Assembly: GCA_017436915.1 (NCBI GenBank)
Contig: JAFSCE010000008.1
Span: forward strand, 1-52,270
Direction: 5' to 3'
DNA: 52,270 bases
Origin: Clostridia bacterium
GTDB lineage: Bacteria; Bacillota; Clostridia; Oscillospirales; Acutalibacteraceae
Shown: piece after piece, positions 5,729-11,725 of the stretch
Layout: every line of letters begins with the position of its first letter
Numbering within the stretch: the stretch's first letter is position 1
Made by a program: the position numbers and the translations under genes
The notes under the pieces: model-generated
The model's database searches: none
What the model was told of the DNA's origin: nothing
What the model saw: only the letters and a program-made list of their open reading frames with translations

Positions 5729-6297
5729 GCTGCCCGCTCCTTTCGACAAACGGATTTTTTCGTGTGCTGTTGTATGTAGTCGGCAAACTGCCGCACAAGC
5801 TGTTGCTCTGTCGGCGTAAACGGATCACCGCTTTTTAGGCGTTGCCGGACACGCTCCACTACTTGCTTGGAATCTTCGGGCAGGATCCTGCACAGCTTTT
5901 TTATCTGCCGTACCGTCGTGATCCCGCAGCTCATCAGCACGCACTCCGGCATTGTCAGCTCCTCGGCAAAAGCATTGGCTTCTGCCTCGTTACACTTTCG
6001 GTTCGCATATTGTGTGCCGTTCGCATCTGTCCAACTGCCCAAGTGGCCGAGCAAAATGTGGCCAATCTCGTGCGCAGCGGTGAATTTTTGATACTCTATA
6101 CAATAGCTTGGATCAACAAAAATGTACGGTTCATTGTTCATAAGATGGGCGATGCCTCCGCCCCATTCTTGGATTTCAAAAGGTTTCGTAAGTTTGGCGG
6201 TAATACCCAACGCACGGCTGAGGTCTCCAACGCCGAACGGCAATCCTGATATACCGTGTTCTAATAAAACGTGTTGCGCTATTTCTTTTGGGTTCAT
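5710..6297 (-). CDS. ImmA/IrrE-family metallopeptidase, copy 1
   Basis: 195 aa from ATG 6297, which follows AAAGGAAC. HEIGH in AAHEIGHILLGHLGSW and NEAEANAFAEELTMP give the two-His-plus-Glu zinc site of the ImmA/IrrE family. The C-terminal region (FTPTEQQLVRQFADYIQQ) resembles that of the second copy downstream. It is the second gene of the leftward operon, after the Cro-like gene. An operator-like TGGGACGAT lies just upstream (6330-6338) at the end of the Cro-like gene. In known systems the peptidase inactivates a repressor on induction; here de-repression would raise peptidase levels, a possible positive feedback. Confidence 0.85.
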   Translation of the reverse strand: MNPKEIAQHVLLEHGISGLPFGVGDLSRALGITAKLTKPFEIQEWGGGIAHLMNNEPYIFVDPSYCIEYQKFTAAHEIGHILLGHLGSWTDANGTQYANRKCNEAEANAFAEELTMPECVLMSCGITTVRQIKKLCRILPEDSKQVVERVRQRLKSGDPFTPTEQQLVRQFADYIQQHTKKSVCRKERAACATNS

Positions 6298-6337
6298 GGC
6301 TCTTGTTCCTTTCTCGATCGTTCCATTTTTGGGACGA

Positions 6338-6541
6338 TTACTGTAAAAAAATTTCGATTTTCTCGTCAGAATTGGTAATACCCAGGATTTCACACAGCTT
6401 TATGATCTCAAGGGCATCAAACGCAGTGCGTCCGTTTAATTTTGCGTTTATCGTATTCACAGAAACACCAAGCTCTTTTGCGATTGATCTTTGCGAAAAT
6501 CCTTTCTCCGCCATTATGCCGATCAGTTTTGTTTTTCTCAT
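6338..6541 (-). CDS. Cro-like XRE-family regulator, first gene of the leftward operon
   Basis: 67 aa from ATG 6541, preceded by GGGGGTGAAG. The middle carries a lambda-repressor-like helix-turn-helix: SQRSIAKELGVSVNTINAKLNG. There is no C-terminal domain, as in Cro. It starts about 40 nt after a perfect leftward promoter that is flanked by repeated TGGGACGAT sites. A longer open frame reaches back to 6598, but it covers the operator and has no ribosome site. It probably antagonises the divergent repressor at 6705; alternatively it is the repressor itself. Confidence 0.82.
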   Translation of the reverse strand: MRKTKLIGIMAEKGFSQRSIAKELGVSVNTINAKLNGRTAFDALEIIKLCEILGITNSDEKIEIFLQ

Positions 6542-6561
6542 GTCTTCACCCCCTTTTTTTG

Positions 6562-6675
6562 AAATCGACCCAAATGTGGGACGATTTAATGATAACACGC
6601 TTTTTGCTACGTGTCAACCAAAAGTGGGACGATTTTTAGTTTTTTTGATATTTTGTATTGCTTTTTTGGGACGAC
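6562..6675. promoter_or_regulatory. Operator region with repeated TGGGACGAT sites
   Basis: TGGGACGAT occurs at 6577-6585 and 6625-6633, and TGGGACGAC at 6667-6675; a further copy lies at 6330-6338. The 6577 copy is half of a dyad: AAATCG.CCCA (6562-6572) mirrors TGGG.CGATTT. The sites bracket the leftward promoter and sit between -35 and -10 of the rightward one, as expected for a phage-type switch. The binding protein is not known. Confidence 0.75.
6589..6617 (-). promoter_or_regulatory. Leftward (lytic/excision) promoter
   Basis: TTGACA at 6617-6612, 17-bp spacer, TATCAT at 6594-6589. Operators lie directly upstream and at the start point. Confidence 0.82.
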
Positions 6676-6686
6676 TGTGTTATACT
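6658..6686 (+). promoter_or_regulatory. Rightward repressor promoter
   Basis: TTGCTT at 6658-6663, 17-bp spacer, TATACT at 6681-6686. The operator copy 6667-6675 lies in the spacer. The leader to the ATG at 6705 is only about 12 nt. Confidence 0.7.
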
Positions 6687-6704
6687 CATACCGAGGTGAG
6701 AACC

Positions 6705-7154
6705 ATGAGTGAGGAACTGTTGGCGATATGTAATAGAATTTTACAAGCAATCAACGCTAAGGAAATCTCCTACGGTGAATTGTCGAAAGCTACCGGCATC
6801 CCTAAATCGGCTCTACAAAGATATGCAACAGGTGAGACGCGCAAGATCCCGCTTGATCGAATCCAACTTATTGCGCAAGCTACCGGCGTATCGGCGGCAT
6901 GGATTATGGGTTGGGAAAATGAACCGCTGGGCGTTACCCAAAAGGTGGGGAAACTGACCCAACACGAGGAAAAGGTGGTACTTGCCTACCGCGACAAGCC
7001 GGCGATCCAGCCAGCCGTTGACAAGCTGTTGGATATTTCGCCATCAGAGGAACCGGAGATCTTAGTTGCGGCACGCGGCAGCGGATATGTTTCGCCGGAA
7101 ACCATAAAGGAGTTGATTGACAAAATAGACACGCTTCCCGATTTTGTAGATTAA
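6705..7154 (+). CDS. XRE-family repressor of the element
   Basis: 149 aa. N-terminal helix-turn-helix: YGELSKATGIPKSALQRYATG, followed by RIQLIAQATGVSAAWIMGWEN, the usual end of a CI-type DNA-binding domain. The C-terminal 80 residues have no S24 (LexA/CI) autoprotease signature, so induction by self-cleavage is unlikely. The two ImmA-like peptidases encoded divergently are the natural candidates to cleave it. ATG 6705 follows GAGGTGAG. It heads a rightward unit with the Fic-like gene, the membrane protein and the integrase, so it should be the gene expressed in the integrated state. Confidence 0.85.
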   Translation: MSEELLAICNRILQAINAKEISYGELSKATGIPKSALQRYATGETRKIPLDRIQLIAQATGVSAAWIMGWENEPLGVTQKVGKLTQHEEKVVLAYRDKPAIQPAVDKLLDISPSEEPEILVAARGSGYVSPETIKELIDKIDTLPDFVD

Positions 7155-7168
7155 GGACGGTGTATGGT

Positions 7169-7834
7169 ATGAGCCATTACCTTGATAAATATCAGCTCAC
7201 CGCCGAGCAGAGCTTATTCCTCGCCAAAAAGCGGTGGGACTTGAACGTGTATTGCGGTATGCGGATGGAAAACCGCGCCGTGACATTCCCGCAGACAAAG
7301 ACGATCCTTGACGGCGTGAACGTGCCAAACGTACGGCTCGATGATATTCAAGCCATTTTGAATATGCGGGACGCGTGGCGGTTCCTGCTCGGCTCGGTCG
7401 ATGATCCGCTCGATCTTGATTACCTCTGCAAGCTCAACGGGTATATCGCTCGCAATGAAGCGTTGGAGTGGGGGAAGCTGCGCACCGGCACGGTGGGGAT
7501 CTCCGGTACGGACTATGAGCCACCGGTACCCGATCGGGAAAAGGTGGTCGGAGAGCTCGCCACTATTCTGTCGGCCGATACCACCGCCACCGAAAAGGCG
7601 CTGAACGTCTTTACGTGGGGTGCCCGCTCACAGCTCTTTTGGGACGGCAACAAGCGCACGTCGCTTGTGGCGGCAAACAAGATCCTCGTCGGAGCGGGCG
7701 CGGGTATGCTGACGATCAAAGAAACCAATATGCAACAGTTCAACGATCTGTTGGTGGACTACTACAACACGGGAGAGCCGGACAAGGTCAAAGCGTTTTT
7801 GTATGAATACGCGATCGAGGGCTTGACAGTGTGA
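7169..7834 (+). CDS. Fic/Doc-fold protein with altered catalytic motif
   Basis: 221 aa. The Fic core is visible as QLFWDGNKRTSLVAANKIL, corresponding to HPFxDGNxR; the nucleotide-binding DGNKR is intact but the first position is Gln, not the catalytic His. The helical surroundings (LDYLCKLNGYIA, ALNVFTWGARS) match the family. Fic proteins usually AMPylate or otherwise modify proteins, many as toxins; without the His the activity may be lost or changed. My recollection is that a subfamily in Bacillota elements shares this change, but I cannot check it here. ATG 7169 has AAGGA 11 nt upstream; it begins 14 bp after the repressor and is probably cargo with a defence or stability role. Confidence 0.8.
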   Translation: MSHYLDKYQLTAEQSLFLAKKRWDLNVYCGMRMENRAVTFPQTKTILDGVNVPNVRLDDIQAILNMRDAWRFLLGSVDDPLDLDYLCKLNGYIARNEALEWGKLRTGTVGISGTDYEPPVPDREKVVGELATILSADTTATEKALNVFTWGARSQLFWDGNKRTSLVAANKILVGAGAGMLTIKETNMQQFNDLLVDYYNTGEPDKVKAFLYEYAIEGLTV

Positions 7835-7864
7835 TCTAAAACGACAGCGAAAGGGAAATGCAAT

Positions 7865-8212
7865 ATGAATTCTAAATCAATCCTTCAAAAATGTTTGGAC
7901 TTCCTGTACTGGCTGTTACTGTTTTTTAGTGTCCCTTCAGGACTGGAAGCAATCGGCGAGTATGTTTTTAACGATTCAAGCGTGGGATGGTTTTTAGGGT
8001 TGGCAGGGAGTATTTTCCTTATTCTCCATTTTGTAAAACGAAAAGAGCAAAAGGCGCACGTGCTGAAGCAAGCAATGCGAGATAATTTGAAACTGTTCGA
8101 AGAAGAACAGAAAAACGGGGTAAACCCATCTGATGGACTGAACCCCGCATCGTTCGATTTTCTCAGACGGATGGACTCGGAGATTGATACCGCATTTGAA
8201 CAAAAGAAATAA
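7865..8212 (+). CDS. Small two-span membrane protein (element cargo)
   Basis: 115 aa, family not recognised. Two hydrophobic segments (about residues 11-28, FLYWLLLFFSV..., and 40-57, GWFLGLAGSIFLILHFV) are followed by a charged cytoplasmic-type tail with KRKEQKAH and a long helix. AAAGGGAAATG precedes the ATG. It lies between the Fic-like gene and the integrase on the same strand and may form a unit with the Fic-like protein. Nothing in the sequence gives a function. Confidence 0.65.
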   Translation: MNSKSILQKCLDFLYWLLLFFSVPSGLEAIGEYVFNDSSVGWFLGLAGSIFLILHFVKRKEQKAHVLKQAMRDNLKLFEEEQKNGVNPSDGLNPASFDFLRRMDSEIDTAFEQKK

Positions 8213-8216
8213 AAAA

Positions 8217-8316
8217 GCCCCCGCTCCTGCTGGAACAGGAACGAGGGCAGCACAGCCGAGGTATGCACGCTCGACTATGGGCCATGAAACCACCCACAGT
8301 ATAGCATACCTCCGGC
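8217..8316 (+). promoter_or_regulatory. Structured leader upstream of the integrase
   Basis: Two consecutive imperfect hairpins: GCCCCCGCTCCTG pairs with CAGGAACGAGGGC (8217-8248), and GCCGAGGTATGC (8255-8266) pairs with GCATACCTCCGGC (8304-8316) with one bulge, enclosing an inner CTAT/ATAG plus GGG/CCC arm. No T-run follows either, so these do not look like simple terminators. They may be a regulatory RNA leader for int or a DNA site for recombination proteins. Confidence 0.5.
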
Positions 8317-8357
8317 TTAAAATGCAATCATTTTTTGCCAAGGGGGTATTTTTTATT

Positions 8358-9734
8358 ATGGCGACAATCGAAAAACGTGGGGACGCGTACAGGATCATCG
8401 TATCTGCCGGGTATGATATGGCGGGCAGACAGATCCGACGTAGGAAGATCTGGACACCGGCACCGAACATGACCGAGCGGCAGATCGCGAAAGAGTTACA
8501 ACGGCAAGCGGTGTTGTTTGAGGAACGTGTCATGTCCGGGCAGGTGCTTGACGGCTCGATCCGGTTTGCGGAGTTCATCGATTACTGGATGGAAGAATAC
8601 GCCGAGAAACAGCTACGGCCCAAGACGGTGAACGGGTACCGGATCTTGCTCACGCGGATCAAAGCGTCACTTGGGAATATCACGCTTGATCGATTACAGC
8701 CGCGCCATCTGATGGAGTTTTACAACGAGTTATCGGGGAGCGGTGAGCGGCAGGACGATCTATATCGGGCAAAGAGAAACCTGCGCCCGCTCCTTAAAGA
8801 ACGTGGGCTGACATTCCAGGCGTTGGCCGACGTGAGTGGGTTATCTGTGAATACGGTATCGGTGGCGGTGCGTTGCGACAACGTTGCCGCGCGCACGGCA
8901 CAGAAGATCTGCGAAGCGTTGCACATTCCGCTGCGTGAATTGTTTGAGGTAGTGGAGCGTGCACGTGCGCTGTCGGGCAATACGGTGCTGCATTATCACC
9001 GGGTGTTGTCCTCGATATTGGAAAAGGCCGTCAAGTGGCAAGTGATCTTTGCGAATCCGTGCCGGCGCGTGGAAGCTCCGAGAGCCGAGCGCAAGGAAGC
9101 GGCATACCTGGACGAGAACCAGGCACAGCAGCTTCTCGCTTGTCTGCAGGATGAGCCGTTAAAGTATCGTGCCATCGTGACGACGTTGCTATATACCGGT
9201 ATGCGACGTGGGGAGCTGTGCGGCCTGGAATGGTCGGACATTGATTTTGAACACAGTCTGATCGATATCTCCCGCTCGTCGATCTACGTGCCGAGCCGTG
9301 GCGTGTTTGACGATGAAACGAAAACGCAGTCATCGAAGCGTGTCATAAAGGTGCCGGCAGAAGCTATGGATCTGTTACGCAAGCTTAAAGCGGAGCAGTT
9401 GGAAACGCGGTTGCTGGTCGGTGATAGATGGGTGGACAGTGGCAAAGTGTTCATACAATGGGACGGCAAGCCGATCTACCCGGATACGCTAACAAAGTGG
9501 TTTGGTGACTTCGTTGCCCGGCATGATCTTCCGAAGATCCACCTGCACAGCTTACGTCATACAAATGCCACGCTGCTGATCGCGGGCGGTGCGGATCTGC
9601 GTACCGTATCAAAGCGACTCGGCCACAGCAATATGACAACCACGAGTAATATCTATACCCACGCAATCCAATCCGCCGATGAACGGGCCGCCGATCTGCT
9701 CGGTGACATCCTGCATCCTGTGAAACGCGCATAA
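8358..9734 (+). CDS. int: Tyrosine-family integrase with inserted HTH domain
   Basis: 458 aa. The N-terminal arm-binding domain starts MATIEKRGDAYRIIVSAGYD. The core-binding domain begins near residue 70 and is interrupted at about 144-198 by a Cro/CI-type helix-turn-helix segment (LTFQALADVSGLSVNTVSVAVR), then resumes. The catalytic domain has R283 (GMRRGE), H397-x-x-R400 (HSLRH), H423 (LGHS) and Y433 (SNIYTHA), all intact. ATG 8358 follows AAGGGGG; the open frame extends further upstream only through the structured leader. The gene sits about 370 bp from the attR/tRNA-Arg, the usual place. It should catalyse integration into, and with Xis excision from, tRNA-Arg. Confidence 0.93.
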   Translation: MATIEKRGDAYRIIVSAGYDMAGRQIRRRKIWTPAPNMTERQIAKELQRQAVLFEERVMSGQVLDGSIRFAEFIDYWMEEYAEKQLRPKTVNGYRILLTRIKASLGNITLDRLQPRHLMEFYNELSGSGERQDDLYRAKRNLRPLLKERGLTFQALADVSGLSVNTVSVAVRCDNVAARTAQKICEALHIPLRELFEVVERARALSGNTVLHYHRVLSSILEKAVKWQVIFANPCRRVEAPRAERKEAAYLDENQAQQLLACLQDEPLKYRAIVTTLLYTGMRRGELCGLEWSDIDFEHSLIDISRSSIYVPSRGVFDDETKTQSSKRVIKVPAEAMDLLRKLKAEQLETRLLVGDRWVDSGKVFIQWDGKPIYPDTLTKWFGDFVARHDLPKIHLHSLRHTNATLLIAGGADLRTVSKRLGHSNMTTTSNIYTHAIQSADERAADLLGDILHPVKRA

Positions 9735-9742
9735 TAACAAAT

Positions 9743-9792
9743 GACCCGCTCAGCTATTCGGGGCTCCCGAACGGTTGGGCGGGTTTCTTTTG
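9743..9792 (+). terminator. Integrase terminator
   Basis: GACCCGC (9743-9749) pairs with GCGGGTT (9779-9785), followed by a T-rich tail; it lies shortly after the integrase stop. Confidence 0.6.
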
Positions 9793-9830
9793 TGATGAAA
9801 TATGCGGTGTAAACAGGTATATTTTCATAT

Positions 9831-9858
9831 AATAAACCCCAAATAAACCCCAAGTTGG
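9831..9858. promoter_or_regulatory. Candidate right arm-type integrase sites
   Basis: AATAAACCCCAAATAA at 9831-9846 is identical to 314-329, and AAATAAACCCCAAGT continues it as an overlapping second unit. They occupy the space between integrase and attR. Confidence 0.5.
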
Positions 9859-9874
9859 GGGCTTTGGGTAAACA

Positions 9875-9920
9875 AAAAACCGCCCGACCTTGCCGAAAAT
9901 GGCTTGGTTAAGCGGTTTTT
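9875..9920. terminator. A/T-rich hairpin near the right end
   Basis: AAAAACCGC (9875-9883) pairs with GCGGTTTTT (9912-9920). It could terminate in both directions and mirrors the hairpin at 236-263. Confidence 0.5.
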
Positions 9921-9921
9921 C

Positions 9922-9936
9922 TTGGCGCGCCCGAAG
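9922..9936 (-). repeat. Partial third copy of the tRNA-Arg 3' end
   Basis: TTGGCGCGCCCGAAG matches the first 15 nt of the CCA-end portion of the att repeat (as at 10106-10120). The match then breaks off. It lies 181 bp inside attR and may be a relic of an earlier integration. Confidence 0.6.
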
Positions 9937-10016
9937 TGTTTTTGTACAGTGCGGCAGAACGATCTCGTTTATGAGTTTCGGCACAGCGAATGAGGGCGGA
10001 GTAACTCGACGACCTA

Positions 10017-10039
10017 AAAACGCCACACTGTGGCGTTTT
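10017..10039. terminator. Short hairpin between the att relic and tRNA-Arg
   Basis: AAAACGCCA (10017-10025) pairs with TGGCGTTTT (10031-10039); A-run and T-run on opposite sides make it usable on both strands. Confidence 0.5.
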
Positions 10040-10070
10040 CTTAACGGTCTTTCGAGTCCCTTCGGACGAA

Positions 10071-10106
10071 AAAAGAGAGCACCACCTTGCGGTGATACTC
10101 TCTTTT
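10071..10106 (-). terminator. Terminator downstream of tRNA-Arg
   Basis: AAAAGAGAG (10071-10079) pairs with CTCTCTTTT (10098-10106), with an inner CACC/GGTG. On the minus strand it directly follows the tRNA CCA end and is followed by TTTTTT. Confidence 0.75.
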
Positions 10107-10152
10107 TGGCGCGCCCGAAGGGACTCGAACCCCTGACCTCTTGATTCGTAGT
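10103..10152. repeat. attR: 50-bp direct repeat within intact tRNA-Arg
   Basis: Identical to 150-199 over 50 bp. This copy is joined to the 5' half of the tRNA and so regenerates a complete gene. Confidence 0.92.
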
Positions 10153-10183
10153 CAAGCACTCTATCCAGCTGAGCTACGAGCGC
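10107..10183 (-). tRNA. tRNA-Arg(ACG)
   Basis: 77 nt with CCA encoded. Acceptor stem GCGCTCG/CGGGCGC, anticodon stem CTTGA/TCAAG with loop CTACGAA (anticodon ACG), and a T-arm containing GGTTCGAGTCC. It is the attachment site of the element; the 3' 46 nt are supplied by the element-borne repeat. Confidence 0.97.
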
Positions 10184-10228
10184 AGATTTGGACAACGAAA
10201 TAGATTATAGTGGGTTTGCAACGAAAAG

Positions 10229-11569
10229 TCAAGGGCTTTTTGAAATTTTTTTAGGGTTTAGTGAAGCGAGGCGTTTGCTTACGCGCTGCCACAGAGTGAT
10301 GGGTACGGAAAGAAGTGCTGCAAACGGTTGACGCAGATAAATATGGGCGATCACGTCTGCAAAACCGATGATCATCAAAAAGTTGCCCACCAGCTTGGGC
10401 GATAGGAACGGATAGTCTACCATACCGTATACCACAAATGCGACGACGAACATAACGAGGGAATTGCCAAGCCCGCTGCCGTGGCGATTGCGGTTGGCAA
10501 GTTCCAGACTGTTTTGCAGCATGCGGATGGCGATCATGCACAAGATGAATAAAGCAACAAAGCCGCCTTCGACCAATATCTGTAGTACAAGATTGTGTGA
10601 ATGAGGTGCGCCGACACCGGCGTTTTGCAGTTTTTCCCAGAAGTTGCTGACACCGGGGCCAAGCCCGAAAAGGGGCCGCTCAATGATGGTGCGAATGGCA
10701 ACGTCCCATGCCTCGAAACGCTCGGAAATAGCAGAATCGCTACCGCCCTTGCCGATGGATAAAAAGCGATTCATAATCGCCTCAGGAATAAGGGAGATTG
10801 CGGCGACGACACATAAGGCAAGGGGGGTGATTCGTTTTAGGTTGGAAACGAAGATCATCAGTAGGATGGAAAGCATGGCGATATACGCGCCGCGCGAAAA
10901 AGAAACTGCCGCACCGAGAATAGCAATGAACAGAAAAATGCGCGTGAGCAAAGAACGGCGGGTGCGGAACTCCGAAAATCCGTAGTATCCGATCAGCGGC
11001 AAAAGCATCGCTAAATACTCGCCGAGAATGTTGGGGTTGTTGAAGGTGCCACTGGCGCGGTTATCGGCCATGTGCAAGTCGATGTCCATCGGGAAATATC
11101 TGTAGAAAAACTCATCAAGAGGTAGCCACAGTTGATTGGAAACCTCTTTGTCCAGAACGGTGATGAGCAGATATTGCACGCACGCAACCGCTCCGATGAA
11201 CGCGGCAACTATCCCCACCAAGAACAAAGCGGTGTGCAGACGGCGGCGGGTATATACGACAGTGGTAACGGTTAAATATCCGCAAAACATGACCGCCCAC
11301 ATGGCAAAGGTGGACAGACTGTTGAGCGGATGCGCGGAATAGAAAATGCCGATAGCGGTATAGATGAGATACACCAGTAGAATTTTGCCCAGTGGGCCGA
11401 TTTGAATGTCCTTGTTTCGCTTGCGGGCATCGACTCCCGCGACAAAAAGCGAAGCAATTGCCAGCACGGGGGCGCAATATTCCGGGAAGATCGGGATAGC
11501 AGTGAGCAACAGGATGGCCCACATAAATGCGTTTTCGTGATAAAACAGACGGTGCCATTTTCTGCGCAT
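10229..11569 (-). CDS. O-antigen ligase/polymerase family membrane protein
   Basis: 446 aa with about ten to twelve membrane spans. The segment ASGTFNNPNILGEYLAM, SFSRGAY, and the large loop with LGPGVSNF and APHSHNLVLQILVEGG are hallmarks of the O-antigen ligase (Wzy_C) family, including the conserved His in the loop. In Gram-positive bacteria such proteins ligate or polymerise surface polysaccharides or modify cell-wall glycans; the substrate cannot be read from sequence. ATG 11569 precedes MRRKWHRLFYHENAF and AAAGGAGAGG lies just upstream. It is divergent from apbE and is the last gene before tRNA-Arg. Confidence 0.88.
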   Translation of the reverse strand: MRRKWHRLFYHENAFMWAILLLTAIPIFPEYCAPVLAIASLFVAGVDARKRNKDIQIGPLGKILLVYLIYTAIGIFYSAHPLNSLSTFAMWAVMFCGYLTVTTVVYTRRRLHTALFLVGIVAAFIGAVACVQYLLITVLDKEVSNQLWLPLDEFFYRYFPMDIDLHMADNRASGTFNNPNILGEYLAMLLPLIGYYGFSEFRTRRSLLTRIFLFIAILGAAVSFSRGAYIAMLSILLMIFVSNLKRITPLALCVVAAISLIPEAIMNRFLSIGKGGSDSAISERFEAWDVAIRTIIERPLFGLGPGVSNFWEKLQNAGVGAPHSHNLVLQILVEGGFVALFILCMIAIRMLQNSLELANRNRHGSGLGNSLVMFVVAFVVYGMVDYPFLSPKLVGNFLMIIGFADVIAHIYLRQPFAALLSVPITLWQRVSKRLASLNPKKISKSP

Positions 11570-11667
11570 GAGCCATCCTCTCCTTTCCTTTTCGATAATA
11601 CTGTTATGAGTATAACCAAAAGTTGGTGGTTGTTCAATTATTGTTACAAACTTGTTACATTTTTCTC

Positions 11668-11697
11668 TTTACAGTTCCCTGCGAGAAATGCTACACT
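11668..11697 (+). promoter_or_regulatory. Promoter of apbE
   Basis: TTTACA at 11668-11673, 18-bp spacer, TACACT at 11692-11697, about 30 nt before the GTG start. Confidence 0.55.
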
Positions 11698-11725
11698 ATA
11701 CGTAACAAAGCAAGGGGGGGATTAC

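Larger units (their letters stand above)
150..10152. mobile_element. tRNA-Arg-integrated satellite-like element, about 10 kb
   Basis: Bounded by a perfect 50-bp direct repeat (150-199 and 10103-10152) that is the 3' half of tRNA-Arg(ACG). The tyrosine integrase gene lies at the tRNA end. Inside are divergent phage-type regulators, an Xis-like protein, primase and helicase genes and an iteron-bearing putative origin. No capsid, portal, terminase, tail, holin, endolysin or relaxase gene is recognisable. Integrase and repressor on one strand, excision and replication genes on the other, with an origin 3' of the rep gene, match what is known of phage-inducible chromosomal islands. A decayed or replicative non-phage integrative element is the alternative. 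Helper dependence is inference. Confidence 0.8.

Noticed and set aside
9754..10155. Open frames across the right att and tRNA-Arg
   Set aside because: They are translations of tRNA and terminator sequence.
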